Shown: in pieces, positions 46,381-58,353 of the stretch
How positions within the stretch are numbered: position 1 is the stretch's first letter
Layout of the letters: the number at the start of each line of letters is the position of its first letter
Source of the DNA: Euryodendron excelsum
Taxonomy: Eukaryota; Streptophyta; Magnoliopsida; Ericales; Pentaphylacaceae
Assembly (NCBI GenBank): GCA_033060915.1
Contig: CM065380.1
Span: forward strand, 44,475,501-44,539,500
Reading direction: 5' to 3'
Length of the DNA: 64,000 nt
The notes under the pieces: generated by a model
The model's database searches: none
What the model was told of the DNA's origin: nothing
Seen by the model: only the letters and a program-made list of their open reading frames with translations
Made by a program: the position numbers and the translations under genes

Positions 46381-47106
46381 TGTTGGAAATTATAGGGAGC
46401 AAGATGCTACAAGAAAATAGTTAGAATAAACAAAATTATAAAAATATGAAACCACTTATCGACAGAGGTGTGTAGTCATTGTCCTTAATAATAGATCGCG
46501 CCCCTCTGAGTATGTGACCTAGTGTAAAAGGTTATAGTGCTTTATCCTCCAGGATTTAACTATCGCTTCCCGTAAGTGTGCACCCGCAAGTGCAGAGGTG
46601 TAAGGAACAACTCTTGATCAACCCAAATCAAATGAAAGTATGTAGTGTAAAAATATACTAAGCGGAGTTTCTGCTTTAGAGAAAACAAAATCAGCCCTCT
46701 CCTAATCAACTAATGGTTAATATATATATATATATATATAAGAATAGCCTGATGATAGCTAAGTAAATGAATAAAATATTCGTTGATCACACTAACAACT
46801 TGTAACGCCTCTACACTCAATGATAGACAATTGAATGTGTTTTAATCCCATAAAGAATGCTCTTAACAACTATTCATGTAAAAAGATGTTATATGAAATT
46901 GAATACCAATGATATAACATTAAAAACATGCAATCAAGTATTTGGCCATGCAAAAACAAGAACAGATAAATCTGTTAAATGCTATTTTTAAAAGTTGTAC
47001 ATAACTACTATTAAAAAGATATTATTGTATAAAAACTGAAGTAAGAATTCTATATTTGAACACTACATGTAGAATTTGTATTTTGAAACATCTTTAAATT
47101 CCTACA
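46381..47106 (-). repeat. 5' LTR of the minus-strand Copia element
   Basis: 726 bp, aligned with 35421-36137. On + it begins TGTTGGAAATTATAGG and ends AAATTCCTACA. It carries a short insertion (tacatgtagaatttgtattt region near 47065-47090) that the other LTR lacks. Confidence 0.92.
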
Positions 47107-47111
47107 GAGAA

Positions 47112-48786
47112 AAGATTGGATGTATCACTCTCCATCAAACTAATGCAGATCAAGCTGGGTATATCTAACTCTCTTCGAATCTTATAGTGACAGAAGACTT
47201 AGGCACTGAGCTACCCTTTATATATAGATATATATATATTTATGTACATGATTTAAGTTTTAGTCATGAAAACAAATGTCAACTATATTTTTCCAAAGAA
47301 CAATAATGTACTAGTAATATAAAAAACAAATTGTTATTCTGCCCGATTTTACAACACATCTCACCTGAATTACCAAGAAAAGACATTATTTGTTCACTTT
47401 GAAACTAAATACATACTTCTTACTGCAAATAACTATCAAAAGTTAGAATTACCACAGGATGGAAGGTTTCTTCGGCAGCATAAGCTGGTGGCTGTGATTA
47501 TTAATTACAATGTCACTCCCTATTTTAATCAATTATGTTAGATTTTTAGTTGACTAATCACATGACAAAATCATATTAGAAATTTTTTTTCTTTATTCAT
47601 ACTTGTAATATTAAGTTAAGGGATCAAGAATTGAAGATTATCCAAGACAGAGCAAATTGACTCGAGTGAATACTAAGATGGCTTGAGCGAACAGCAAAGA
47701 AGAACCACCTACAGAGATTCAGAGAGCTTGGATTGACGTATGGCTCAATGTTGGCTCAACTGGATTATTGCTCGAGTGAAGTCAAGCTTGCAATGAAAAT
47801 CTAAAGTTCAAAGAGCATGGCTCGAAGCATGGCTCAAAGGTGGCTCTAGCCATGATGGCTCAAGCCAACAGATAATGGCTCTAGCCATGCATAACATACC
47901 AGCATGTAGGAAATCAGAGATTTAGATACGATTGTTCAATGGATGGTGCAATGGTAGCTCTAGCCATGATGGCTTAAGCGAACCCACGATGGCTCGTGCC
48001 ATTGCGTCAAGACTAGTTCAGAAAAGAGTCCTGATTAGGTTAGATGTGTGGATCTTTTGGACTCTGAAGCCAAGCACGAAGCTTATCAGATACGGAGTGA
48101 TCTGAACTATTTCTTGTCAAGAACATATATGTATATCCAGAGACATAGACTGACAGGGATTTACATCAAGAGATGCATATTGTGTATTTAGATTACTCTC
48201 AGAGAAAATTCGTTATCGTTGATCATTTCATTCTCTAAAGAAGCCTAGCATCAAAGATGTTTTAGAATATGTTTCAAGCTCTCTAGCCCAGTAACCCTTT
48301 TAGAAATCAAACTTAGCTTTATATAGGAGTTAAAAGAGAATCCCAGCTGAATAGGAAAGTTGCCAAAACAACTTCTCGGTGGTGGCCACGGCGCGAAGGG
48401 AGCGCCAAGCTGCTACCTTCATAGAATCCTTCTAGTTGGCTGTGGTCGTGGCGCCAAGAGAGTGTCAAGGCAGCCTTAAGATGGTGTCCCAACTTCGAGG
48501 CAGCGCCAAGGGGGCGTCAAGGGAGCGCCAACCCTCTGCTTGCTTCTTTAAAACTTAAGGTAGTCCAAGGCACTGGATTGCATCATGAACCTCGCGACAG
48601 CGCCAGGGGGGCGCCTACTTGTTGTTTTGATTTTTCATTCGTTGAAACTTCTTCCAGGCATTCCAAACACTCTTTAGCATTTATTTGAATTGCCAACACT
48701 TTAACAATGTAATCACCTAAACATCTAAAGCTATTACAAGTTTTTTGAATCACGAATTTAGCCAATAAAACCTAGGATCTTACAAG
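47112..48786. repeat. Unresolved repeat DNA with gctcgag/gccatgatggct and gcgccaag motifs
   Basis: About 47640-48010 repeats short motifs such as atggctc, ctctagccatgatggctcaa and actcgagtgaa. About 48370-48610 repeats ggagcgccaag, ggcgccaag and gggggcgcc in a GC-rich patch. Both look like LTR interiors of unidentified retrotransposons. No coding domain is visible and no borders could be set. Confidence 0.4.
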
Positions 48787-49180
48787 TGTTATGAAACAAG
48801 AATGGTGGACGACCACCTAACAATTCACCAAACTCATTGACATGTGATCAGCAACCCAGCATCCCTATCTATAAGAGAGGATTTTGAATGAAGAAAAGAA
48901 AGAAAAAGAGAAAAGAGAGAAAGAAAAGAGAGAGAACGAAGAAGAGAGAGAATAGAGAAGAAAGAAGAAAGTAAAGAGTGTAGGTAAAATATTTAAGTTC
49001 AAGTTGTATTTTATGTTTTATTCTATGATAGAAATAAATTCTTGGGTAATTAAGAAGATATATCCCTAATACTTTCAGAAGAACTATTTAACTATTATTT
49101 GACAGTTTCAGAAGAACTACTTTTATTATATACTGTATTTGATTATTCTGCTTGCTTAATATTCATTTAATTTTATAACA
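48787..49180 (+). repeat. 5' LTR of the plus-strand Copia element
   Basis: 394 bp. Aligned with 54891-55269; shares gaagaatggtgg, ccacctaacaattca, catgtgatcagcaac and an A/G-rich run. A TATA-like ctatctataa lies near 48866-48875. Confidence 0.92.
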
Positions 49181-49469
49181 TGTTATCAGCATGATGCTCT
49201 AAGTGCTCGTGAAAAACATAATTGTGTTATTCCTTATATCTGAAAGGTACTTCAAAAACTTGCTACATTCTCTTTTAGATTATATTATACAACTATAAAA
49301 ATTATGGGATCACCTGAAGTGATGCACCAGAAGTATTATGACCCAAAGAATTTTATACTTTAGTACGATTGTCTTGGTCATCTGAGATCAACGAGGATGT
49401 GTCGAATAATTAAGGACTCTCATGGGCATCCACTAAAGAACCAAAAGATTTTTTTGTCAAGTGATTATA

Positions 49470-51749
49470 TGTCACGCCCCATAACTCGACCTATGCGGAT
49501 TTAGGGTACATGACCGGCCAAGCAAGGCTACCCAAGGCCGTATTACATAAACCGGTTGAACACCTGTGCATGAATCATTTAAACTGATACATAATTGCGG
49601 AAGTAGAATTTTTCATAAATTAAAACATAACTCATGTCATACATGGCAGAGTTGTGCCTAATCCAAAACATAAACATACATATGGGCCTATTCGAGGCCG
49701 CCGCAGTTATATCATTTATAACATTATAAACATTAAGGTGCAGTCCAAATACACATAACATAACATAGGCCCGTGAGCCATAGCTCAAAATCCACAAATG
49801 GCCTCCTCCTAGGGCCTCTCGGATTGGCTACCTAATAACATTTGAGAAAATGTAAGCTAATGCTTAGTGAATAACAATGATGCACGAGCATGAAAATACC
49901 ATGAACTAACATTTATATCTAATATATAAACAATAGATAAACATTTATGCATATAGAGCATGAACTTGAAACGTGTAAGCATAGGCTTGAAATTATGGAT
50001 AACATGAGCATCATATTAAAACATTCTATCGTTTCAAAACATAATATCATAAAAGAGAGATGCGACATATATAACTTGTCATAAATATTTAAACATATCT
50101 TGATTATTGTTCTAAAACATAAGTGTGCTATAACCTAATATATGAGCTAGGCTCCATAGTAACCTTGTGAGTCACACTAAGGCTCTTTAGGTCAAGGACG
50201 TTTCCCAACATAGATAGTTTATTTTACGTCCCTTATCGTAGGACTATCGAGCTAGATTAAGGTCTTACCACGAGAAGACCCGAGTTGGCACCATACATTG
50301 AAAAAGTTTTGTATCTCATTCATGTAAGCATTTTAGTCTATGGGCTTCAATTTATAACATAGATATAACTTGCATGCCTTTAAAAGTATGACATTTATAA
50401 TTGAACATAAACATTGATACATTGAAAACATATGAAAAATATTGCATGATAGGTAGTTGAACTTTAAACATTTTGAAAGTAATAGGGTTTTACTCATGGC
50501 ATGTCGTTACTCACCTTAATCATCGTGAAATGTGCTAAACAAGAGCGTTTCTACACAGAGTACATAGAGACATCATACACAAGACCCTAATGCAAAGCAA
50601 GAACATAAACACATTCTAAGGTAATCTCATTTGAAAATAGGCTTAAAGATCTTTAATTTAATAGGTCATGGGTCACAAATATATTTCGGATGAAGAAGTT
50701 ATGTCCCATAGAAAATGGACTAAAATTTTGGAAGAAGAATGTTACTGACAGAATTTTGGGTCAATTTCAAAATTCAATATCTCTCAATCTATAATGAATT
50801 AGAGTACAAACTTTATATGAGTACAAAGGTCTATGAGTCCACTTTCTAATACTTCAAACAGTGCATCAATTCGAGTTTTCTAGAGCAAGTTATGCTCGTT
50901 TTACTAAACAGTATCGGAGCCAAAAAAGTGAAACTGGGAACTCTCTGGATAAAAGGGTCGACTCCTGAGGCAAAAGGGTCGACTCCTGAGCTAAAGAAAT
51001 AAATCTGGGAGCTCTCTGAACAAAAGGATCGACTCCTAAGGCAAAAAAGTTGACTCCTGAGCTAAAAAAACCTAGATTTCAAATCCAAAAATCTCTAAAC
51101 CTCACTCAAATCAAAATCAAACTTCATCAAACATTTTCCAAACTCCTTAAATGCTTCTAGGGTACAAAGATTGACCCAAGGAGACCACAATAACTCAAGA
51201 TAGGGCAAAATAAATAAGCCAATCAAAGCGATCTAGGGTTTAAAATCTTAAACCTAACATGTACAAATTTGGGAGTTTTCAATCCTAAACTCTCAATCCA
51301 TCAACATATACTTACAAGCCCTCAAAATCTAACCAAATGGGACTCAAAAGAGTCTCCAAACACAACAACACATAGGTATTTATATGTATAAGAGGTTAGG
51401 GTTCATAACTTTCTTCTAAATTTTCTCAAGCTTCAACAATTGCTTCTTCTAACCTTCTTTCTCATCTTCTCCCTCTCTTCACTTACTCTTCTTCTCTCTT
51501 CTTTCCTTCTTCTTCTTCTTCTTCTTCTTCTTCTTCTTCTTCTCGGCAAGTGAGTGTGTGTGTGTGTTTGCTACGGGTGTGTACGTGATTAGGAGATACA
51601 CATGAGAATTAATCCCATGTGTATCACACATAAGGAACATTTTACAACATGGGCCTTAATTGATCAATATTGACTCCAAAATAACATAAAAATAATACAG
51701 GAGTTAAAATCTCACATTAATTCAAAAAATAAAGGTTCGGGGTATTACA
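49470..51749. mobile_element. Solo LTR of 2.28 kb
   Basis: The segment runs TGTCACGCCCCATAACTCGA to AGGTTCGGGGTATTACA and is flanked by TTATA at 49465-49469 and 51750-51754. The Copia pre-integrase frame continues on both sides. It has no coding sequence. A TATA-like atttatatgtataagagg is near 51378-51395, followed by CT- and TTC-rich sequence. Around 50925-51070 a unit with gggtcgactcctgag recurs four times. It is probably the remainder of a Gypsy-type element after LTR-LTR recombination. Confidence 0.85.
51503..51545. repeat. TTC microsatellite
   Basis: An uninterrupted run of ttc triplets of about 38 bp follows ctttcc, inside the solo LTR. A short gt repeat lies just after it at 51553-51567. 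Confidence 0.9.
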
Positions 51750-54700
51750 TTATACATGTCCTGCTTATTTACAAGAAAAATTAATTATTAGACTATTCCC
51801 TTCAAAAGTAGTAGTTAAATCTCCAACCTTTTTAAAAAGCATTCAGGGGGATATATGTGGGCTGATATACCCACTATGTGGACTATTTCATTATTTTATA
51901 GTTTTAATAGATGCATGCACTCGATAGTCGCATGTTTGTTTACTTTCTACTTGTAACGTTGCATTTGCTAAGCTTCTTGCTCAAATCATCAAATTACAAG
52001 TACAATTTTTAAATTACTCGATTAAGTCAATACGACTGAATAATGATAGTAAGTTTACATGTCAAGCTTTTGATGATTATTGTATACCTATAGGAATTAA
52101 TGTTGAACATCCTATTGTACATACACACACACAAAATGGTCTAGCTGAATCATTTATCAAACTTCTTTAACTTATAGCTTGACCTTTACTTATGAGAACA
52201 AAATTACTTATCTCTGCTTGAGGATATGCCATATTGCATACTGCATCATTAGTCCGTGTCCGACCCACTGCTTACCATGAATATTCACCATTCCAGCTTG
52301 TTTTTGGTCAACAACCAAATATTTCACATTTAAGGGTTTTTGGTTATGCTGTATATGTACCAATTACGCCACCACAACGTACTAAGATGGGTCCCCAACA
52401 TTGACTTGGGATTTATATTGGTTTTGATTCTCCATTTATTATTAGATATCTTGAACCTTTAACATGGGATATATTCATTGCATGTTTTGCGGATTGTCAT
52501 TTTGATGAGACACTTTTCCTACTATTGGAGGGAGATAAGATGCAAGTAGAAAAGCACCATAAGGTTAGTTGGAATACTTCTGCAATATCTTATCTTGATC
52601 CTCGTACAAATCAATGTGAATTAGAAGTTCACATGGTTATTTATTTATAAATGATTGCAAATCAATTACCTGATGTATTTACCGATACAAAGAAGATAAC
52701 AAAATCATATATATCAGCTACTAATACCCCAACACGTATTAATGTGTCTATAGAATAATCTGCTAATATAGTAATAAATGAATCTAAAGCACGCATGAAG
52801 CATGGAAGACCTGTCGGTGCAAAAGACACAGTTCTTAGAAAGAAGAAGTCACAAATACATAAGTAAGTCAATGTTCTTCAAGAAACTACAATATCTAAAC
52901 CTCCAAAGGAATGAACTCCTATAAAAGAATTCCTAGAAGAAGAACCTCCTCAAGAGATATCCCCTGTAGAGAAAAGTAATGAGATCTTAATAAGTTATGT
53001 GAATATAAGAGAAATATGGAATAGAAATAAAATTGTTGTCGACAACATATTTTCGTTTAAAGTGGCTCTCGCAATTATAAGAAATAATGAAGAGAATAAA
53101 CCATAGACAGTTGACGAATGTTAACGTAGAAATGATTAGCCAAAATGGAAAGAAGTTATTGAGATAGAATTAAACTCAACGTAAAGTATTTGGACCCATA
53201 GTCCAAACACTAGAAGATGTAAAACTGATTGGATATAAGTGAATATAAATTGTGAGATATAAAGCACAACTAGTAGCACAAGATTTTTCGCAGAGACCTG
53301 GTATTGATTATGACGAGACATACTCTCCTATAATGGATGCTATTACGTTCAGATTCTTAATTAGTTTGTCAGTCTTAGAAGGACTAGATATACATCTGAT
53401 GGACGTCATGACAGTCTACTTATATGGTAAATTAGATAATGATATATATATATATATATATGAAAATTTCTAAAGGATTTAAAGTGCATGAAGCAAATAT
53501 TTCAAAACCTCGAATCTTATACTCTGTCAAGCTTCAAGGATCTTGGTATGGGTTAAAACAATTTAGACGCATGTAGTATAATCGTCTCAGTGAATATCTA
53601 TTGAAAAATGGATATGTGAATAATACAATTTGTCTATTTTTTTTATTAAGAAATCAGAATCTGGATTTGCTATTATCGCAGTTTATATCGATAATCTGAA
53701 TCTTATTGAAACTACTAAAGAGCTTACAATAACTACTAGTTATTTAAAGAAATAGTTTAAAATGAAAGATCTTGAAAAAACAAAATTTTTTTTTGGATTA
53801 CAAATTAAACATTTATCAATTAGAATTCTCATCCATCAATCCATATATATAGAAAATGTTCTGAATTGATTTTATATGGATAAAGCTTATCCATTGAGTT
53901 CTCCCATGATTATCTGATCACTAGATGTACAAAAAGATTTTTTTTACCCTCAAGAAGATGGTGAAAAAAATTCTTGATACTGAAGTACCATACCTCAATG
54001 CTATTGGGGCTCTTATGTATTTTACAAATTGCACAGGACCCGATATTGCATTTTTTATCAATTTATTAGCAAAATATAGTTTTGCACCAACTCAAAGGCA
54101 TTGGAAAGGGGTGAAACACATATTCCGTTATGTACGAGAAACAACAGACATTTGTTTGTTCTATGCAAAGGAACCAGAATCAAAGTTAGTTGGCTATACA
54201 GATGCTAGTTACCTTTTTGATCTACATAAAGCACAATCACAAACTGTGTATGTATTTACCTATGATAATACTTCTATATCTTTGTGATCTGTAAAGCAAA
54301 CATTAACTGCAACTTCTTTAAATCATTTTGAGATAATCACAATTTATAAAATAAGTAGAGAGTGCATTTAGTTGAAATCTATGATCCAACATATTCAAGA
54401 CAGTTGTGGACTATCCTCGATCAAAAATACCTCAACGATATTATATGAAGATAATGTAACATGTATTGCACAAATTAAGGGCAACTACATCAAAAGTGAT
54501 AAAACCAAACATATATCACCAAAATTCTTTTATGTACATGAACTCCCAAAAAACGGTGATATTGATGTCCAGTAGATACGTTCAAGTGACAACTTGATAG
54601 ACTTATTTACTAAAGCACTCCTAACTGTAATATTTGAGAAATTGGTACACAACATTGGCATGCGTCGTCTCAAAGATTTTTTATTCTGACCAATTAAAGC

Positions 54701-54890
54701 CATCAACTTCAACTTCATACCAGATGTATGAATAAGACGGAGTCACAAAATGTACTCTTTTTCCTTCGCCAATAGTCTTTTTCCCATAGAGTTTTTCTTG
54801 ACAAGATTTTAACGAGACAGTTTTAGCGCACTCATTTTTCCTTCGTTACGATTTTTATGAGGTTTCTTGTGGTGGCCATTCAAGGGGGAG

Positions 54891-55269
54891 TGTTATGAAA
54901 GAAGAATGGTGGGTAACCACCTAACAATTCATCAAACTCATTAACATGTGATCAGCAACTCAGCATCCCTATCTATAAAAAAGGACTTGAAATGAAGAAA
55001 AGAGAGAAGAAAAGAAAAGAGAGAAAGAAGAAGAGAGATAATATAGAAGAAAGAAGAAGGTAAAGAGTGTAGGTAAAATATTTAAGTTCAAGTTCTATTT
55101 TATGTTTTATTCTATAATAGAAATAAATTCTTGAATAATCAATAAGATCTATCTCAAATAGTTCCAGAAGAACTATTTAACTATTATTTGACAGTTTCAG
55201 AAGAACTACTTTTATTATATACTGTATTTAATTATTTTACTTGCTTAATATTTATTTAGTTTTATAACA
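54891..55269 (+). repeat. 3' LTR of the plus-strand Copia element
   Basis: 379 bp, preceded by the polypurine tract caagggggag (54881-54890) and ending TTTATAACA. Slightly shorter than the 5' LTR because the A/G-rich run is shorter. Confidence 0.92.
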
Positions 55270-55279
55270 ACAAAAATAA

Positions 55280-56870
55280 TATTTAGCAAAGAGCACCGAG
55301 GAGATATAGTTCAAAAGGTGTGCTATGGCCAAAGCAAGGTGCAGAGGGGTAAATTGAAACAACATTTGGTTTCGCATTTGCCAAAATGACCATAAGCATG
55401 CAGATGCAATAATATCTTCACGAGTGCTAACTGGAGTTTTAATTCTTTGATGAAGGAATACAAGAATTGGTGACATTATTGAAGGAAGAACAGATAACCA
55501 AAGAGATCTAATAAGGTTTAGATAAGGACATTCCCCCAAAGTGTGCTAGACAATTTCTATAGAAGACAAGCAAAGTGAGCAAGTGTCATGCATAAGAATG
55601 CGACGCTGGTGGAGGTAGGAAGCTGTGGGCAGGCGAAGGTGAGTAGCAAGCTAGAGAAAAACTTTTATACGAGCCAGAGTAGGAAGTTTCCAAATGGCCA
55701 GCCATGGTAAGGCACATATATGCACTTGGGTTTTCTTTGCTGGAAGCCAGGAATAGGCAGAATTTGGTAGTAAAACGACCATCAAAATTTAAACTTCACA
55801 TAGGTTTATCCCACATGGACGAAGGGGAAGATGCAGACCTAAAATGCGATGCACAATATTATCAAATAAAATATGAAAAAGCCTATGTACATCCTAAGAT
55901 TGAGTCACAGGATCAATAAATTAATCCTGGGTAGAGGGAAGTGAGATAGTATCTTTAAGACGTCCATGACCAACCCAACGATTGTTCCAAAATAGGAACC
56001 GATTCGCCAAATAGTGTTCGAAGTTATGGAAGGAATATGATTGCAAATACCTTTCCAAGCCCAAGATGCATTCCTGCTAACAAAATTGGTAGCCAGTTGC
56101 ATTTGATATTTGGAAGTGAAGACCTTAGAAAGCAAGGACTCTTTATCAGTGAAAATGGGCCACCCCAACTGCATTTGAACAGCTTGATTACGAAGGTCAA
56201 GATCAAGAATGCCAGGACCACCTTGGGCTTTAGGTAAACAAACAGTACTCAAATTAACTAACCCAGGCATAATAAAAGACGCACTAGAGTTCCATAAGAA
56301 AGATCTGATTTTGCTATTAATATTCCGCATAAGGGTTTTGGGAAGCTTGTAAGCAAGCATAGCATAAGCAGGGACAGATTCAATAACACTCTAATCTCCT
56401 TGCATAAGACAGGTAGTGAGTGTACAGGGATTGAATACGAGCATTGAAACGAAATAAAATATCCTAAAATATAAATTTGGTCACCCTACCATCAAGAAGG
56501 GATAAGCCCAGATATTTTAGATTGGTCAGATGACCTCCAATGTGAAAAAGATGAAGAATAATATGTTTAATGTCAAGCTTAGTATTAGATGAAAATAAAA
56601 TAGCAAATTCATTTCAATTTATCTGCTGACCAGATGCTCGGCAAAAGTGACCAATCCGAGAACTGGCCATCATAGCAACTGCAGGAGAAGCTTTAAGGAA
56701 AATAAAACAATCATTCGCAAAGCACAGGCTATGGGATGGAGGACCATGGTTAGTAGGTTTTAGATTGATTATGAATTGCCTGAATAAACATTCACACAAG
56801 AACATCCCACATGAGAGTAAAAAGATGTGGCCATAAAGGATCACCCTTTCAAAGGGAAAATAATCTAGCG
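55280..56870 (-). pseudogene. Second LINE remnant
   Basis: On - it begins with reverse transcriptase text at 56844-56614: LFRQFIINLKPTNHG and SHSLCFANDCFIFLKASP, where FANDC stands for the catalytic F/YADD. It continues at 56360-55905 with AYKLPKTLMRNINSKIRSFL, GGPGILDLDLRNQAVQMQLG and a frame break, and ends with the C-terminal region at 55539-55280 (CPYLNLIRSLWLSVLPS ... ACLWSFWQMRNQMLFQF). Domain order is that of L1-like plant elements. Its 3' end abuts the Copia LTR at 55269. Confidence 0.88.
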
Positions 56871-57285
56871 GTTAGGTAATATTGAGTACTTGGTAATAAT
56901 TCCTATTAAATGATGGCATGTGATGTGTGAATATATCAGTATCGTAAATTTGTAGTACCTGTAGTGAAAAAACTTTTAAAAAAACACCCTATAAAATTTT
57001 ATCATATAACATTTTTTCTTAAAGTCTCTCTATTACACCACAAATTTATGATACTATATTAGAGCTTTGTTTTCACATGGAGGCCGCTTCAAGGTTGAAA
57101 TTTTACGTAGACTGACCATTAACTTCAATAAAAAAAATGAAGCGGATGTCAGGCGACTTTGATTATTATCAACCCAAATGCTAGGAAAATTATAACGAAG
57201 CAAAACTTCACCAAGGAAAGACCACTCCAATTTCTCAATTTAAATTATTATATTAAACTTTGAAAATCACTATTTAAGATTATTT
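56871..57285. other. Intergenic, no recognised feature
   Basis: AT-rich DNA with no reading frame or repeat that I can name. Confidence 0.5.
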
Positions 57286-57401
57286 TCAATGGGAAATAAG
57301 CGCCCGTGGGATGTGAGACGAGAATGTGTTGGTAGTTACTTTAGATAGCTAATGTGCAATATATTATCTATGAATCTATACTTCACCTTACTTTCATTCT
57401 C
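57286..57401 (+). pseudogene. Fragment of the HY2 last exon and 3' untranslated region
   Basis: The text matches HY2 12095-12214 in order: tgggaaat, cgcccgtgggatg (HY2 cggccctgggatg), agacgagaat (agaggagaat), ttggt, tttagatagctaat (identical, spanning the HY2 stop), gtgcaatat, ttatc and ttactttcattc. A gap of about 9 bp lies after tgggaaat. Upstream sequence does not match the HY2 exon. The frame reads RPWDVRRECVGSYFR then stop. It is a non-functional partial copy 45 kb from the source. Confidence 0.75.
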
Positions 57402-58245
57402 GCATGCAGGCTGCACCTTCTTCTTATCTCCCAAACTTATTTTTTCCTGCCTATAGAAAAAAAATCTTGAGCTTTTTTAGTACTCAGTGCCAATGTTTTA
57501 AAAGCCGAATAGGCCGGTTCACTTAAAAAATGGGAACAGGTCTTGATACTAGTCCGGATACAACTCCTAAACCATTTTAGCAAAAAAAAGGGTCTAAAAC
57601 CGCTCAAACCGCTGTTGAACCAGTGGACCCTAGAACTGTTTAGGGTTTAGTGTTATTGGCCAGTTAAGAGTATACTTTTTAGGAGATTATTCAACCCCTT
57701 TTTCTATCATCTGCCGATAATCAGGCCCCTCAATTGCCATCGTTCAACCTCTCTCTCTCTCTCATCCCTTGAACTACCACCCCACGTCGACAACAATCTT
57801 TTGGCCAAATACATGCAACCACTAGTGTACATAAGAAATGGTATTTTTTTTATTTATAATTTCGTTTTCTCGATTAAAGCACTATTCTAATATTGTATTA
57901 TTCTTCTAATGTTTTTTTTGTATCTCCTCTCCAGTAAGGGTGGTTCGTACATCTGTACTTTTTTTTTTTTCTAGTTGTATTATGCATTCCATGGATTCTA
58001 GTTATGTTTGGAAATTACTCTCCGTGTATGAGGTTGGTTTTGGATGATTGAACCAAGTTTGTCACATTGGGGGCTTACTTTGTTGATGACATGGACATGG
58101 TGAGTAAATTTGTGTGTTCTAGAGATTTGTGGGATATGTTTGAAGGCTATGAGGTTTAGTCGTGGTATTGGAGCTATGTCAAAAGGCCTTTGACGAAATG
58201 CCACTTACAATGTTTGTGTGTGAGATGGGATGTGATGGTGTGTTA
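57402..58245. other. Intergenic with a hAT/MITE-like segment
   Basis: Around 57490-57660 the text gccgaataggccggttcac and ctaaaaccgctcaaaccgct followed by gttgaaccagtgg resembles plant hAT-type non-autonomous elements, but I could not match its two ends. The rest has no feature I can name. Confidence 0.4.
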
Positions 58246-58353
58246 TGTGTTGGGGTTTTGGATGATAATGTTGTTTAGCACTACAAGAAAGGTGACTTCT
58301 GTGTTGGGATTTTGGATGATAATGTTGTCTAGCACTATAAGAAATGTGACTTT
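58246..58353. repeat. 54-bp tandem duplication at the CACTA left end
   Basis: Copies 58246-58299 and 58300-58353 differ at a few bases. Each contains ttttggatgataatgttgt, then tagCACTA(c/t)AAGAAA and gtgact, that is, flanking DNA plus the first bases of a CACTA terminus. Confidence 0.85.

Larger units (their letters stand above)
35421..47106 (-). mobile_element. Copia element on minus strand with two nested insertions
   Basis: Two direct repeats, 35421-36137 and 46381-47106, align end to end and are flanked by the target duplication GAGAA at 35416-35420 and 47107-47111. On - the 5' LTR is 47106-46381 and the 3' LTR 36137-35421. A polypurine tract (gtgggggat on -) sits exactly before the 3' LTR start, fixing orientation. 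Inside are gag and protease only; no integrase or reverse transcriptase was found. The span contains a 4.96-kb solo LTR (37089-42046) and a second Copia copy (43809-46326), so this element is the oldest of the three. Confidence 0.92.
49300..54690 (+). pseudogene. pol: Copia integrase, reverse transcriptase and RNase H remnant, split by a solo LTR
   Basis: Pre-integrase YDCLGHLRSTRMCRIIKDSH and HPLKNQKIFLSSDY ends at 49469 and resumes at 51755 with FPSKVVVKSPTFLKSIQGDI. Integrase core: IVLIDACTR, LNNDSKFTCQAFDDYC, THTQNGLAESFIKLL; then SPFQLVFGQQPNISHLRVFG, PPQRTKMGPQH and IIRYLEPLTWDIF. Reverse transcriptase: QRPGIDYDETYSPIMDAITF and LDIHLMDVMTVYLYGKLD (53290-53440). RNase H: VPYLNAIGALMYFTNCTGPD, YTDASY, LYEDNVTCIAQIKGNYIKSD and FTKALL (53965-54640). 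Many stops and frameshifts; dead. Confidence 0.9.
48787..55269 (+). mobile_element. Copia element on plus strand containing a solo LTR
   Basis: LTRs are 48787-49180 and 54891-55269 (TGTTATGAAA...TTTTATAACA). The 5' LTR is followed by tgttatcagcatgatgctct, a half-tRNA-Met-type primer-binding site, and the 3' LTR is preceded by the polypurine tract caagggggag. Flanks are ACAAG (48782-48786) and ACAAA (55270-55274), four of five bases matching. Gag is missing: coding starts in the pre-integrase region. A 2.28-kb solo LTR is inserted at 49470. Confidence 0.9.
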
